In this document: piece by piece, positions 9,085 to 18,194 of the stretch | How positions within the stretch are numbered: the stretch's first letter is position 1 | Layout: each line of letters begins with the position of its first letter | Assembly: GCF_009674805.1 (NCBI RefSeq) | Contig: NZ_WKKI01000008.1 | Coordinates: 43,347-107,346 of the forward strand | Length of the DNA stretch: 64,000 nucleotides | DNA from: Metabacillus lacus | GTDB lineage: Bacteria; Bacillota; Bacilli; Bacillales; Bacillaceae | Direction of reading: 5' to 3' | Notes under the pieces: generated by a model | Database searches by the model: none | Seen by the model: only the letters and a program-made list of their open reading frames with translations | Told to the model about the DNA's origin: nothing | Program-made: the position numbers and the translations under genes

Positions 9085-9345
9085 AAAGATTGTTCTCTTT
9101 GAAAAAGTGTTAAGGCGCCTTGGCAGCCACTATTCATATATAAACGGAAGAACTCCGCCTATTCAGAGAAAACAGGGTAAATGGCCTGAAATAGTCGGAG
9201 GAATCAAACATGACCTACTGGTCACCGCCAGGAATGGTTTTTAGGAGCTTAAGCGGAATTCATTCCCTTATTTTGCTAAAAAAATGGCCCATTCTGAAGT
9301 TAATCGGAATTTCTACGCTTATTTTTTCTTTGTGAGGATAAGTCT
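9085..9345 (+). repeat. Composite intergenic repeat, copy at 9.1 kb
   Basis: Fills the 387-base gap between convergent genes. It holds GGCGCCTTGgcag, then ATAAACGGAAGAACTCCGCC, ATAGTCGGAGGAAT, AAGCGGAATTCATTCCCTTA and TTAATCGGAATTTCTACGCT in order, ending TTTTTTCTTTGTGAGG. The same order occurs near 40.2, 59.4, 35.1 and (inverted) 20.7 kb. Confidence 0.75.
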
Positions 9346-9416
9346 GTTGTAAATTAACCAATTCTTTTTGAACGTCATCTTACACAACCACTTAATCAAG
9401 TGAAATTTTATGGCAT

Positions 9417-9448
9417 AAAAAAATCGGCATCTCGCCGATTTTTTTTAT
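9417..9448 (-). terminator. Terminator of the CAP-domain gene
   Basis: AAAAAAATCGGC-atct-CGCCGATTTTTTTT is a near-perfect stem with T-runs on both strands. It overlaps the stop of the CAP gene and can also act on plus-strand transcripts. Confidence 0.85.
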
Positions 9449-10332
9449 TTTCCGATAAACATCTGCGTCCAGTAGTTGCCTTCCTCAGTATGGCCCACAC
9501 CAATATGAGTGAAATCACCATTCATAATATTCTTCCGGTGACCTTCACTGTCCATCCAGGCTTGAACAACTTCTTCAGGAGATCGCTGTCCCATTGCAAT
9601 ATTTTCTCCAGCTGTTTTATAGGTAACACCAAAGTCCCTCATCATGTCAAAAGGAGAACCAAATGTCGGGCTGTTGTGAGAGAAATATTGATTTTGCTGC
9701 ATGTCATTGGACTTTTCCTGCGCTACATTGCTTACCTCTTCATCAGCTTGCAGCTTTGGCAGCCCTTCTTTAGCGCGTTCAGCATTTGTTAGTTCAATTA
9801 CCTTTGATTCAAAATCGCTGATATTTCCATTTGCCTCTTGCTGATTCTGTGCCTGCTGAGTTTGTCCCTGCTGGCCTTCATTTCCCTGAGGTGCTGGTGT
9901 AGCATTATCCGGCTGAGCTCCCTGCTGTCCTGTTCCCTGCTGCTGTTCTGCACGCCCTCCATATTCAAATACATGTCTTCCTCCATCCTGAATTAATGCA
10001 GTGTGAGGAAAGTTTTTGCTTGGAATTGTTGTGCTGAAAGAGTTGGGATCAATCGTAATATAGCCGTGTGAAACTCTTTGAATATCAGCTGTACTCAGAT
10101 TCTGCTGATTTGTGTTTCCTTGATTCTCATTTGCAGTTGTTCCGTTACCACCCTGATTTCCATTTCCCTGATAGCCATACTGATTTCCGCCTGAGAGATT
10201 TGTGACTCCCGGGTTTCCAGTTTGGTTGTTAGTTCCTCTCTCATTCATCCCTTGCTGATTATTGTTGCAAGCTGATAAAACGAGAAGCAGCAGCAAGCCC
10301 AATAATGAAAACTTAAAATAAACACGTCTCAT
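9445..10332 (-). CDS. CAP-domain (SCP/PR-1-like) lipoprotein, YkwD-like
   Basis: A 295-residue lipoprotein. ATG 10332 has AAAGGAG upstream and gives MRRVYFKF, a hydrophobic stretch and the lipobox LVLSAC; the ATG at 10356 has no such site. After the lipobox comes a long N/Q/G-rich, low-complexity region to about residue 170. The final 120 residues are a CAP domain: LTNAERAKEGLPKLQ, the His of YFSHNSP, and GENIAMGQRSPEEVVQAWMDSEGHR, where the His and Glu line the cavity, ending in YWTQMF. In spore formers this family includes YkwD and the spore-associated SafA/YkwD-type proteins. The function of bacterial CAP domains is not settled. Alone on its strand; terminator at 9417. Confidence 0.88.
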   Translation of the reverse strand: MRRVYFKFSLLGLLLLLVLSACNNNQQGMNERGTNNQTGNPGVTNLSGGNQYGYQGNGNQGGNGTTANENQGNTNQQNLSTADIQRVSHGYITIDPNSFSTTIPSKNFPHTALIQDGGRHVFEYGGRAEQQQGTGQQGAQPDNATPAPQGNEGQQGQTQQAQNQQEANGNISDFESKVIELTNAERAKEGLPKLQADEEVSNVAQEKSNDMQQNQYFSHNSPTFGSPFDMMRDFGVTYKTAGENIAMGQRSPEEVVQAWMDSEGHRKNIMNGDFTHIGVGHTEEGNYWTQMFIGK

Positions 10333-10415
10333 TTTCCCAATCTCCTTTATTCTCATTTTTTTACATCTTTATCATTCCGAATAAAAGGAGAATTATCATT
10401 GGAAAAAATTAAAAA

Positions 10416-10928
10416 TCATGATTCGCCGTTGGATATGTAAAGGACCATTAATTCTTCATCGTAATACTGACCATTGACTTTCAGGGCATTTTTCTCGACT
10501 GCATAGCTTTGAAAGCCAAGTGAACGATACAGCTTTTTCGCAGACTCATTTTTTGCCATAACAGTCAGATGAAGCTGTTCGATGCACTTCAGCTCCCCTG
10601 CCTGTTGAATGGCTGCCTGCATCAGCTTCCTGCCCAGCCCTGCACCGCGTTTTTCCTCTGATACATACATGGCAACAATATTGCCGCGATGCTTCAGCTT
10701 GTTTTTTTCCTCCGGCAGCAGGGTAACAGCTCCGTATAATTGCTGATGTTCAATAGCCCCAAATGTGTAGGATGAAGTTGATGAAAGTCTGTTTTCAAAT
10801 GTTGAAATCGGAAGAGCTTCCTCCTCTTGATAGCTTGAGGCAAATGCCTCTGGATGAAGCTGCAGCGCTTTCAGCCGCATTTCCTTATAATGTACAGCAT
10901 AGTTTTTTCCAAGCAACAATATTTCCAC
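10416..10928 (-). CDS. GNAT-family N-acetyltransferase
   Basis: About 170 residues with the GNAT fold: an N-terminal strand with YKEMRLKALQLHPEAFASSY, the central IVAMYVSEEKRGAGLGRKLM containing the acetyl-CoA pyrophosphate loop (R-G-A-G-L-G), then LTVMAKNESAKKLYRSLGF, typical of motif B. The frame extends to an ATG at 11006 that overlaps the stop of the upstream phosphatase gene, but those 26 residues do not look conserved. GTG at 10928, after AAGGCGGTAGGG, starts where the family normally starts. Either start implies translational coupling with the phosphatase. Substrate unknown. Confidence 0.82.
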   Translation of the reverse strand: MEILLLGKNYAVHYKEMRLKALQLHPEAFASSYQEEEALPISTFENRLSSTSSYTFGAIEHQQLYGAVTLLPEEKNKLKHRGNIVAMYVSEEKRGAGLGRKLMQAAIQQAGELKCIEQLHLTVMAKNESAKKLYRSLGFQSYAVEKNALKVNGQYYDEELMVLYISNGES

Positions 10929-11002
10929 TTTCCCTACCGCCTTTACTAAGTATACATCTTGATGAGTAAGACTTTGATTATTATCAACTGTGATACTGAT
11001 TT

Positions 11003-11602
11003 TCATGCCAAAGCTAAAGGGACACGATTAATATAGTTGACCAGACATTCACCCGGCCGCCTTACTCCGAGGCAGGTTACACTTCCCACATCAAATTTAA
11101 AAAGAGGAAATTGTTCCTTTTCCAGTCCCATCAGCAGCAGCATAAGTATGTTTAAGAAACCGCTGTGAGAGACAATGGCTACCTTCTCTTTGCGATGCTG
11201 CTTCAACAGGAGGTGAAGAACATTTTCAGCTCTCTTTTCTACATCCTCAAATGTTTCCCCTTGCGGAGGTGCACTGAGGGGATCTGTCCATGCTCCCTCC
11301 CACTCCGAAGGAAAAAGCTCTATGGCTTCCCGCCTGCTCATTCCGTTAAAAACACCCGCATCCCGCTCTTTTAACTCATGAAGAGGAATCGGATCCAATC
11401 CGAGCGAATCGCTAATAATCATCGCTGTGGAATAAGCTCTGTTTAAAGGACTGCAGTAAATATGCTGTAAGCCCTGACTTTTCAGCAAATCAGCAAGCAT
11501 TTTGCTTTGCTGATAACCTTCTTCACTTAAAGGAAAATCTGCCTGCCCGGCAATTCTTCCTTTTGCTTCAGATTTTCCATGCCTTATAAGAAGAAGTTCC
11601 AC
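11003..11602 (-). CDS. Histidine phosphatase family protein (phosphoglycerate mutase-like)
   Basis: A 199-residue member of the histidine phosphatase clan. The N-terminal LLIRHGKSEAKG supplies the catalytic RHG; CSPLNRAYSTA has the second Arg; the acid is the Glu in LKERDAGVFNG; and VSHSGFLNIL holds the second His. Similar proteins include PhoE-type and cobalamin-phosphatase-like enzymes. GGAGG-like GAGGAGAC lies upstream of the ATG. It overlaps or abuts the GNAT gene downstream, so both are likely one transcript. Compare the paralogue at 39367, whose RHG Arg is replaced. Confidence 0.87.
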   Translation of the reverse strand: MELLLIRHGKSEAKGRIAGQADFPLSEEGYQQSKMLADLLKSQGLQHIYCSPLNRAYSTAMIISDSLGLDPIPLHELKERDAGVFNGMSRREAIELFPSEWEGAWTDPLSAPPQGETFEDVEKRAENVLHLLLKQHRKEKVAIVSHSGFLNILMLLLMGLEKEQFPLFKFDVGSVTCLGVRRPGECLVNYINRVPLALA

Positions 11603-11749
11603 ATTTGTCTCCTCCTTACCTATTAAGAATTGGTAATAGCTTGTTTTTCCTCTATAACCAATTTCTTAATCATGTTAAACCTTTGGCCCTGCAAAACCTG
11701 ACCAAACATGCCGGCGAAAGTATAATTGCATTCTCAATACCTTCAGGAA

Positions 11750-12480
11750 CATTGCTTAGGGATTGTGGGAAAAAGGCTGATTTCCGCTCCAATCAGCAGC
11801 TTATATTCTTAGTACTTGACTCACAATCTATTTAAATTCAGAGACAAGCATCTTGCCAAATCAATTTAGGAATGGTGGGAGAAAAGCTGATTTCCGCTCC
11901 GCTCCAATTAGCAGTTATATTCTTAGTATTTGATTCACGATCTATTTAAATTCAGAGACAAGCATCTTGCCAAATCAATTTAGGAATGGTGGGAGAAAAG
12001 CTGATTTCCGCTCCGGTTGCTTGCTTTCCGGGGGGCGGGTGGTAACGTCGATGACGCTCTTGTGAGGTCTCACCCCTCCCGCTAATTCCCCAGGAGTCAA
12101 GCACCCTCCGCTCCAATCAGCAGCTTATATTCTTAGTGCTTGACTCACAATCTATTTAATTTCAGAGACAAGCATCTTGCCAAATCAATTTAGGAATGGT
12201 GGGAGAAAAGCTGATTCCCGCTCCAATTAGCAGTTATATTCTTTAGTATTTGATTCACGATCTATTTAAATTCAGAGACAAGCATCTTGCCAAATCAATA
12301 TAGGAATGGTGGGAGAAAAGCTGATTTCCGCTCCGGTGCTTGCTTTCCGGGGGGCGGGCGGCGAGCCTCCTCGTCGCTGACGCTCCTGCGGGGTCTCGCC
12401 CCTCCCGCTAATCCCCCAGGAGTCAAGCACCCTCCGCTCCAATCAGCAGTTATATTCTTAGTACTTTGACTCAGATTCTA
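11750..12480. repeat. Nested tandem repeat array
   Basis: Five tandem units of about 115 bp begin near 11755, 11868, 11985, 12190 and 12304. Each holds GGTGGGAGAAAAGCTGATTT, then CCGCTCC.AAT.AGCAG, a TCTATTTAAATTCAGAGACA piece and AAGCATCTTGCCAAATCAAT. The third and fifth units also contain a ~100 bp GC-rich insert (12012-12115 and 12325-12440) of the type TGCTTTCCGGGGGGCGGG ... GGTCTC.CCCCTCCCGCTAAT ... CAGGAGTCAAGCACC. Short ORFs inside are artefacts of the repeat. Confidence 0.85.
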
Positions 12481-12518
12481 TTCAGAGTCAAGCACCTTGC
12501 CAAGTCCAAGTTGCCAAT

Positions 12519-12732
12519 TTATTTAAATTCTTGACAGGAAAAAGTAAGTATCGCCTGCATGGACATTTTTAATCCTTCACAGGGTTGTCTAACGTATATT
12601 ATGCTTTCATTTCCCTCAACAAATACACGTTCAATCGTCCCTTTTGCGTCTTGCATATAGTTGTTACCTTGAAAAATCAATACTGTTTTAGATTGCGAAC
12701 TAAATGATCCTGTGAAATTGATTGATTGATCG
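12519..12732 (-). pseudogene. Coding remnant of unrecognised protein
   Basis: On the minus strand about 68 codons read without a stop but have no start: ...NFTGSFSSQSKTVLIF, GTIERVFVEGNESIIYV and RQPCEGLKMSMQAILTFSC, ending TAA at 12519. Composition is ordinary for a protein and unlike the repeats around it. An upstream in-frame stop and no ribosome site suggest a truncated gene end. No family recognised. Confidence 0.35.
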
Positions 12733-13038
12733 CTAGCATTTTACGTTGTTTACGTTCATTATACTGATTCTGATTTATTTGTCATCATAGTTGGTCATCT
12801 CTGAAAGAAATGATACAGCTAGTGTAATAAATTGGTTTGGAACGGAGGGTGGCGACTTCTGCAGTAAAAGCGGGAAGCCACTGAGAAAGTATTTCTTTTA
12901 AAAAAGAGCAGACTGTCGAAAAACTTTCGGCAGTATTTTATTTTGAATGTTTGGAAACCCGGACACAAGAGACTAGCTTTGAGGAGCTGAATGCAGTTAA
13001 GGGGTCATTAAAAATGGTATTCCTGAACTGGTCTTTTG

Positions 13039-13320
13039 CTTTGTTATACGATTCCAAAGATACTATAACAAAACGCCATACTTTGTTATAGTATCGGGGG
13101 AAATTTCAAAGATACTATAACAAAACCCCCTTCTTTGTTATACAGTTCCAAAGATACTATAACAAAACGCCATACTTTGTTATAGTATCTGGGTAAATTT
13201 CAAAGATACTATAACAAAACCCCTTTCTTTGTTATACGATTCCAAAGATACTATAGCAAAACCCCCTTCTTTGTTATACGATTCCAAAGATACTATAGCA
13301 AAGCATCATATTTGATATAC
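13039..13320. repeat. Array of GATACTATAACAAA inverted repeats (first locus)
   Basis: Six AAAGATACTATARCAAA half-sites alternate with inverted TTTGTTATAgTATC or TTTGTTATACgATTC half-sites. Loops are ACGCCATAC or ACCCCCTTC. Spacing alternates near 52 and 42 bases. Half-sites pair perfectly to give serial hairpins. A second array with the same core lies at 42330-42640. Confidence 0.85.
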
Positions 13321-13565
13321 GACCGGAACTGTATATAGCCCTTTCTCCACAAACTGAAAGATGTTTTTTAGGAGATCAAAAATGTCTCCCCATTTTAAAC
13401 CGTTGCTTAGAAGCGATTCTAGAGCCTCGTTTTTTGTCACAGTTTTCATTTTGAATATTTTCGAGTTTTTTATGTCCCCAAAGCAGCTCGGCACAGCCCG
13501 CGGAAAGCATCCACCCGGAGTGGAAATCTAACTCACATTAATATTCTATCTAAATTTTAAAAATA

Positions 13566-13613
13566 AAATAGACCGCAGGCAAACTCGAAATCCCCGAGTT
13601 TGTCTACGGTCTG
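13566..13613 (-). terminator. Terminator of the metNPQ operon
   Basis: On the minus strand AGACCGtAGACAAACTCG pairs with CGAGTTTGcCTgCGGTCT, a stem of 18 bases, followed by ATTTTATTTTT. It lies 31 bases past the metQ stop. Confidence 0.9.
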
Positions 13614-13643
13614 ATACCCCGGCTGGAGGCCGGCGTTAACTCA

Positions 13644-14468
13644 TTATCTGTTTTCCATCCATTCCGGCTTGCCAAAACCTTGGAATTCACGATCGATTGT
13701 TTCTTCAAACTCACTAGACTCTACTGCCGCTTTCAAGTCTTTCGCAAGCTGGCCGTCGATGTCTCCTGTGTTGACAACTACACGGTTGCGGTAATCATCC
13801 GGCATATTTTCCAAAACGAGGGCATCAAGCAGATCCATTCCTGCAGAAAGAGCAAAGTTTCCAGGTACTGCTGACAAATCTACGCTATCAACCGCTCTTG
13901 GAAGCTGAGCTGCTTCTAATGGCTTGAAGACAATTCCCTTTGGATTGTCCTGTACATCTTTTTCAGATACAGTTAACGGATTCACATCAGGGTTCAGTGT
14001 AATGAAGCCTTCTTGCTCCAGTATTAACAAAGCTCGTGCTGCATTGGTCGGGTCATTTGGAATGGCAATTTCTGTACCTTCCTCAATTTCATCCAGAGAA
14101 TTTACGGATTTAGAGAAAATTCCCATAGGAGCAGTTGGTACGCTGATGACTTCTGACAGCTCTATATTATTTTCTGAAGCAAAACTCTCCATGAAAATTT
14201 TATGCTGAAACAGATTGGCATCTAAATCTCCGTTTGCCAATGCTTTGTTGGGCTGAATGTAATCAGAAAATTCTACAACTTTGACTGAATAGCCATTTTC
14301 CTCAAGAATCGGCTTGATTGCTTTATTGACCATATCACTGTAAGGACCTGACGTAGCACCTATTGTGATATCCTTTGATTCTCCACCCTCTGTTGAAGCA
14401 GTGCTGCCGCATGCAGCCAGCAGGGCCATCATGCTTACTAATAGTATAAAACCAGCTAATTTTTTCAT
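13644..14468 (-). CDS. metQ: Methionine ABC transporter substrate-binding lipoprotein
   Basis: A 274-residue NlpA/MetQ-family lipoprotein. ATG 14468 gives MKKLAGFILL with lipobox LLAACG; the upstream TTG at 14486 is part of the ribosome site (TTGGAGG). The mature protein has the family blocks GATSGPYSDM, VEFSDYIQPNKALANGDLDANLFQHK and IAIPNDPTNAARALLILE. It binds D- or L-methionine outside the membrane and delivers it to MetP/MetN. Last gene of metN-metP-metQ under the S-box leader. The ligand call rests on family and riboswitch together. Confidence 0.93.
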   Translation of the reverse strand: MKKLAGFILLVSMMALLAACGSTASTEGGESKDITIGATSGPYSDMVNKAIKPILEENGYSVKVVEFSDYIQPNKALANGDLDANLFQHKIFMESFASENNIELSEVISVPTAPMGIFSKSVNSLDEIEEGTEIAIPNDPTNAARALLILEQEGFITLNPDVNPLTVSEKDVQDNPKGIVFKPLEAAQLPRAVDSVDLSAVPGNFALSAGMDLLDALVLENMPDDYRNRVVVNTGDIDGQLAKDLKAAVESSEFEETIDREFQGFGKPEWMENR

Positions 14469-14517
14469 TTTGTTTTGTTCCTCCAAGTTGATATTTTATA
14501 TATTTTCCAAACGGCAA

Positions 14518-15183
14518 TTACCGTTTATCCACAAGCTTCGCCACTGTGTCTCCGCCCCATTGCACAAGCTGCACCAGGCAGATTAGGATAACGATCGTTG
14601 CTATCATGACTGTATTGTCATAGCGGTAATAACCAAACCGGATGGCCAAATCACCGACCCCGCCTCCGCCGACAATCCCTGCCATTGCTGAGTAGGCAAC
14701 AAGAGAAATGAGTGTGATGGTGACTCCTTGAATAATCCCGGGTCTTGCTTCGGGAAGCAGAACATCGGTAATGATCATTCCGGGAGAAGCACCTGCTGCC
14801 ACCGCCGCTTCGATCACACCTTTGTCTATTTCTCTTAATGATGTTTCTACAATTCTTGCAAAAAACGGCACTGCTGCAACTGACAGGGAGACAGAGGCAG
14901 CTGTAGGGCCGATGGTTGTCCCTGTCAACAGGTTTGTCAGCGGCAGAAGAGCCACGAGCAAAATAATAAAGGGAATTGACCTGATCATGTTAACAAAAAA
15001 ACCAAGTGTGCTTTTCAGCGGAACATTTTCAAGAAACAAGCCCTTGTCAGTGACAAACAGCAAGATACCAAGCGGCAATCCGGCTATAATGGCTACCAGT
15101 ATGGATATGCCCACCATATACAGCGTTTCAAAAAATGCTTTATTCAGTTCCGGGAGAATGCCGATCAGCGACTCAAGCTGCAT
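14518..15183 (-). CDS. metP: Methionine ABC transporter permease
   Basis: A 221-residue membrane permease with five or six helices and the inner-membrane EAA loop at about residue 130 (EAAVAAGASPGMIITDVLLPEA), which docks on the ATPase. The N-terminal FFETLYMVGISILVAIIAGLPLG and RSIPFIILLVALLP are typical of MetI/MetP. It overlaps the end of metN by 11 bases and is followed by metQ, so translation is coupled. In B. subtilis the orthologous genes are metNPQ (yusCBA). Confidence 0.93.
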   Translation of the reverse strand: MQLESLIGILPELNKAFFETLYMVGISILVAIIAGLPLGILLFVTDKGLFLENVPLKSTLGFFVNMIRSIPFIILLVALLPLTNLLTGTTIGPTAASVSLSVAAVPFFARIVETSLREIDKGVIEAAVAAGASPGMIITDVLLPEARPGIIQGVTITLISLVAYSAMAGIVGGGGVGDLAIRFGYYRYDNTVMIATIVILICLVQLVQWGGDTVAKLVDKR

Positions 15184-16186
15184 GGTGAATCACCTCCAGG
15201 CTTTTTGTTCTCTCAGTGATATAATTGATAGCTTTTGCGATTTCACTCTGCTCACCTATGAGTTCCATCACAAAGATGCCGAGCGGAATTTCCTGGATAT
15301 ATTCAATTTTTCCATGAAGAATATTCCCTCTGACTTTAAACTTCTGAAACACATCAGAAACAACAGATTCTTCAGCAATGGACCCTTTAAATTGAATTTT
15401 GATGATTGTTCCTGCAGGGTTCTCCAGCAGATGCGGAGGGAGGTCAAACTGCAGTACAGTACTAATGAACTGCTGAGTCAGCGGCTGCGTTGGATTCGAA
15501 AAAATTTCATACACATTTCCTTCCTCCACAATCTTTCCATCCTGCATAACAGCCATTCTGTCGCAGATCTCTTTCACAACTTCCATTTCATGAGTAATCA
15601 GCACAATGGTCAATCCCAATTTCTTGTTAATTTCTTTTAGTAAACCAAGAATCGCTTTCGTTGTACCGGGATCAAGAGCTGACGTTGCTTCATCACAGAG
15701 CAGAACAGCAGGATTGTTTGCCAGAGCCCTTGCAATTCCTACTCTTTGCTTTTGCCCGCCGCTCAGCTGCGAGGGATATACATCCCTTTTATCTGAAAGC
15801 CCCACAAGGCCCAGCAGCTCAGTCACTCTTGCCTCAATTTCTTTGCTGGATTTACGGGCCGCCTTCAGGGCGAAGCTAACATTCTCAAATACCGTTTTTG
15901 AACTGACAAGGTGAAAGTGCTGAAAAATCATGCCGATCTTCAGCCTCTGACTCCTCAATTCCCGGTTAGACAGCGCTGTGAGTTCGACGCCATTTATGAG
16001 TACCTGGCCCGAGGTAGGTTTTTCGAGAAGATTTAAGCAGCGAAGCAGCGAGCTTTTGCCCGCCCCGCTGTACCCGACAATGCCAAACACTTCTCCTTTA
16101 TTAATTTTTAAAGAAACAGCATCAACTCCCGTTACAGTTCCTTTTTTTGTTGTATACACCTTACTTAGATTTCTTACTTCAATCAT
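15173..16186 (-). CDS. metN: Methionine ABC transporter ATP-binding protein
   Basis: A 337-residue ABC ATPase. Walker A is GYSGAGKSS (about 38-46), Q-loop MIFQHF, signature LSGGQKQR, Walker B VLLCDEATSALD and switch His ITHEM. The C-terminal ~90 residues form the NIL/ACT-like domain that binds methionine and causes trans-inhibition of uptake. It drives methionine import through MetP. First gene of the operon; a SAM riboswitch lies 150-300 bases upstream on the same strand. Confidence 0.95.
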   Translation of the reverse strand: MIEVRNLSKVYTTKKGTVTGVDAVSLKINKGEVFGIVGYSGAGKSSLLRCLNLLEKPTSGQVLINGVELTALSNRELRSQRLKIGMIFQHFHLVSSKTVFENVSFALKAARKSSKEIEARVTELLGLVGLSDKRDVYPSQLSGGQKQRVGIARALANNPAVLLCDEATSALDPGTTKAILGLLKEINKKLGLTIVLITHEMEVVKEICDRMAVMQDGKIVEEGNVYEIFSNPTQPLTQQFISTVLQFDLPPHLLENPAGTIIKIQFKGSIAEESVVSDVFQKFKVRGNILHGKIEYIQEIPLGIFVMELIGEQSEIAKAINYITERTKSLEVIHHAA

Positions 16187-16336
16187 GCTTTACCCTCCTT
16201 TAACTTAGCTGCACAGAACAGCGGTAAAGTCCGAAAATGTGTTGAGTCAGCCTGCCTGGGATCTTAAGAGCCCGGCTGGTCTATGTATTTAGCCAATCAA
16301 TAGATTCATTGAGTATCCCGTTTTACAGTAGAGTGA

Positions 16337-16370
16337 ATAAAAAAAAGCCCCTCTCATCTGAAAGGGGCAT
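16337..16370 (-). terminator. Riboswitch-controlled terminator before metN
   Basis: On the minus strand GCCCCTTTCAGatgaGAGGGGC is followed by seven T. It lies 20 bases after the S-box aptamer and is the expected off-state of a transcriptional SAM riboswitch. Confidence 0.9.
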
Positions 16371-16390
16371 CGTTAATGAATCAATAACGA

Positions 16391-16494
16391 CTTATCTCTC
16401 AGAATAAATACATTCTGCAGGAAGTGGCACCGTTCCTCATAAAAGGAGGTTGCCGGACGTCAAAGGGCCTGATCCCTCGGTCTCTCTGGATAAG
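16391..16494 (-). promoter_or_regulatory. SAM-I (S-box) riboswitch of metNPQ
   Basis: The minus strand reads CTTATCCAGAGAGACCGAGG, GGCCC, GACGTCCGGCAACC, GGTGCCACTTCCTGCAGAAT and GAGAGATAAG in order, with outer strands CTTATC and GATAAG closing P1. These are the conserved S-box blocks. SAM binding stabilises the aptamer and lets the downstream terminator form, shutting off methionine uptake when SAM is plentiful. Confidence 0.96.
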
Positions 16495-16729
16495 TGAGCT
16501 TATATAATTGTCGTCGTTACAGCGGTCTTTATTAGATAAATAACATATTAATTTGAATTGAAGCAATTGTCAATAGATTATTTCAATTACTCTTTTCCTG
16601 CACCAAACTGTGTTTTGGATAAAATTAACAGATTTTTCTTAAAAATAGATAATTTCGACTATTGTCATAGTTCCTCTTGAAATTATACAATTTCTTATCG
16701 GAGAAGTATATTTTGAAAGGAGGACCTCT

Positions 16730-17272
16730 ATGTCCTTGCGTTACGGCCTGTTGAGTATGATTGCAAAAGATCCCCAAACCGGCTATCAGATGTTTCAAAA
16801 TTTTCAGGAGCAGTTTTTATATTTTTGGAACTCCAATTCTTCACAAGTGTATAAAGAACTGGTGAAGATGGAGGGAGATCAGCTTATTTCTTTTGAATAT
16901 ATCTATGAAAAAGGAAAACCTGTTAAAAAGCTATATCATATTACTCCAAAGGGAGAAAAAGAACTGATTGACTGGGTTATTGAATTTGAATCAAAAGCCG
17001 CTAAAATTAAAGATGAGTTTCTGCTGAGAGCCTATGCTTTTCATATGATTTCAACCGGTGAGGCAATAGCTCTTCTTTATAAAATGAAAGCTCGTGAAGA
17101 AGGAGTTTTGTATGAAACTTCAAGGTGGAATGAAGAACGTTTTAAGCAGATACCCGAAAAGATTAAATTAGGCGAATTTGTAACAGCCGAGTTTGGAATT
17201 AGATATTCCAATATGTATATTGATTGGTGCAAATGGGCAATCGAGTTACTGGAGAGCTATCAGGAAAGCTAA
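16730..17272 (+). CDS. PadR-family transcriptional regulator
   Basis: A 180-residue regulator. The N-terminal winged helix starts MSLRYGLLSMIAKDPQTGYQ, with a variant of the PadR G-Y motif, then SSQVYKELVKMEGDQLI (recognition helix region) and YHITPKGEKELIDWV (wing). The C-terminal half (about 90-180) is the helical dimerisation domain of the Vir/AphA-like PadR subgroup. AAAGGAGG precedes the ATG. It stands alone between the met riboswitch and a convergent GNAT gene; its target may be itself. PadR proteins often respond to phenolics or drugs; the ligand here is unknown. Confidence 0.88.
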   Translation: MSLRYGLLSMIAKDPQTGYQMFQNFQEQFLYFWNSNSSQVYKELVKMEGDQLISFEYIYEKGKPVKKLYHITPKGEKELIDWVIEFESKAAKIKDEFLLRAYAFHMISTGEAIALLYKMKAREEGVLYETSRWNEERFKQIPEKIKLGEFVTAEFGIRYSNMYIDWCKWAIELLESYQES

Positions 17273-17552
17273 AGAAATAGATGATAGCTGAAAGCTGCTT
17301 TCACAGGAAAAATCCTGTTTACTCACTTTGAGTCCTTCCCGGCCTGGCAGCCTGATACATGAAGAAGTTCTCCTATTTCGCTTACCTCCCCTCAATTTTC
17401 CTGTTTTATTTTTGGGCTGCCCCATTTCTCGCATTCTACTGCTGCTCCTTTCTGGCGGTGATCCCCGCCTGTCAATTGTGCAAATGAATTGAAAGGCAGT
17501 GTCAGCCTCACTGGAAAAGAGCTTAGTTCCTGCACCAATGCACAAAGCTGCT

Positions 17553-18131
17553 TCAGCTTTTAGTTTCTGTGGCCATGAGAATCAAATCATCATAATGAGT
17601 TCCGCTTTTTATCTGATCTATCAGCCTGCCCTCTTCACGAAAGCCAAGCTTTTTATATAACGCAATTGCCGGAGTGTTCGCTCCCAGCACTTCAAGCCTT
17701 ACTTTTTCAATCTCTGGATTTTCCCTGCACCATTGCAGCAGGTCTGCTATCAGCTGTTTTCCAACACCCTTGTTTCTCCAGGCAGAGGTAATGCTGATGC
17801 CGAAAGAGCCCTGATGTTTTGTTTTCAGCTTTTCACCGCCATCAAAATTCAAAAACCCGATTACCTTTTTTTCATGAACCGCTACAAGAAACAGCTTGCT
17901 CTGTTGATTGGAAATATAAGATTTAATCCATTCCCTTTCACTTTTCATAGAATGATGAAACTCTTCTATACTCGTAATGCCGAGCCCCTCTTTCAGAATT
18001 TCTTCCGCGATGCTCATTGTGCTCACACTATCAGCTGCTTTCACCGGCCTTATCACTATGATTTCTCCAGTTTTCAGCATGTATTTTTTTTGTAGTTTCC
18101 CTGCCAATCGTACCACCCCGTTACCTATCAT
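17553..18131 (-). CDS. GNAT-family N-acetyltransferase (RimJ/RimL-like)
   Basis: Up to 192 residues. After a short poorly conserved start comes IIVIRPVKAADSVSTMSIA, then FLVAVHEKKVIGFLNF, FGISITSAWRNKGVGKQLI with the acetyl-CoA loop R-N-K-G-V-G, and VLGANTPAIALYKKLGFREEGR, as in acetyltransferases that modify alpha-amino groups or polyamines. Start is unsettled: 18131, or TTG 18098 (LAGKLQ) with GGGGTGG upstream, or ATG 18077. The 280 bases downstream (17273-17552) hold no convincing gene. Substrate unknown. Confidence 0.82.
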   Translation of the reverse strand: MIGNGVVRLAGKLQKKYMLKTGEIIVIRPVKAADSVSTMSIAEEILKEGLGITSIEEFHHSMKSEREWIKSYISNQQSKLFLVAVHEKKVIGFLNFDGGEKLKTKHQGSFGISITSAWRNKGVGKQLIADLLQWCRENPEIEKVRLEVLGANTPAIALYKKLGFREEGRLIDQIKSGTHYDDLILMATETKS

Positions 18132-18194
18132 TAGCTATGATATTCGACACAGACCAGTCATTTTCATGCTGCCATTTATAAAAAATGAAGACTG

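Noticed and set aside
12287..12469. 60-residue ORF in the repeat region
   Set aside because: It translates the nested GC-rich repeat; composition and position show it is not a gene.
13306..13494. 62-residue minus-strand ORF
   Set aside because: Weak ribosome site, its end lies in the GATACTATA array and no family is recognisable; chance frame more likely.
17246..17545. 99-residue minus-strand ORF
   Set aside because: No ribosome site, Arg/Ser-rich random composition, overlaps the end of the PadR gene.
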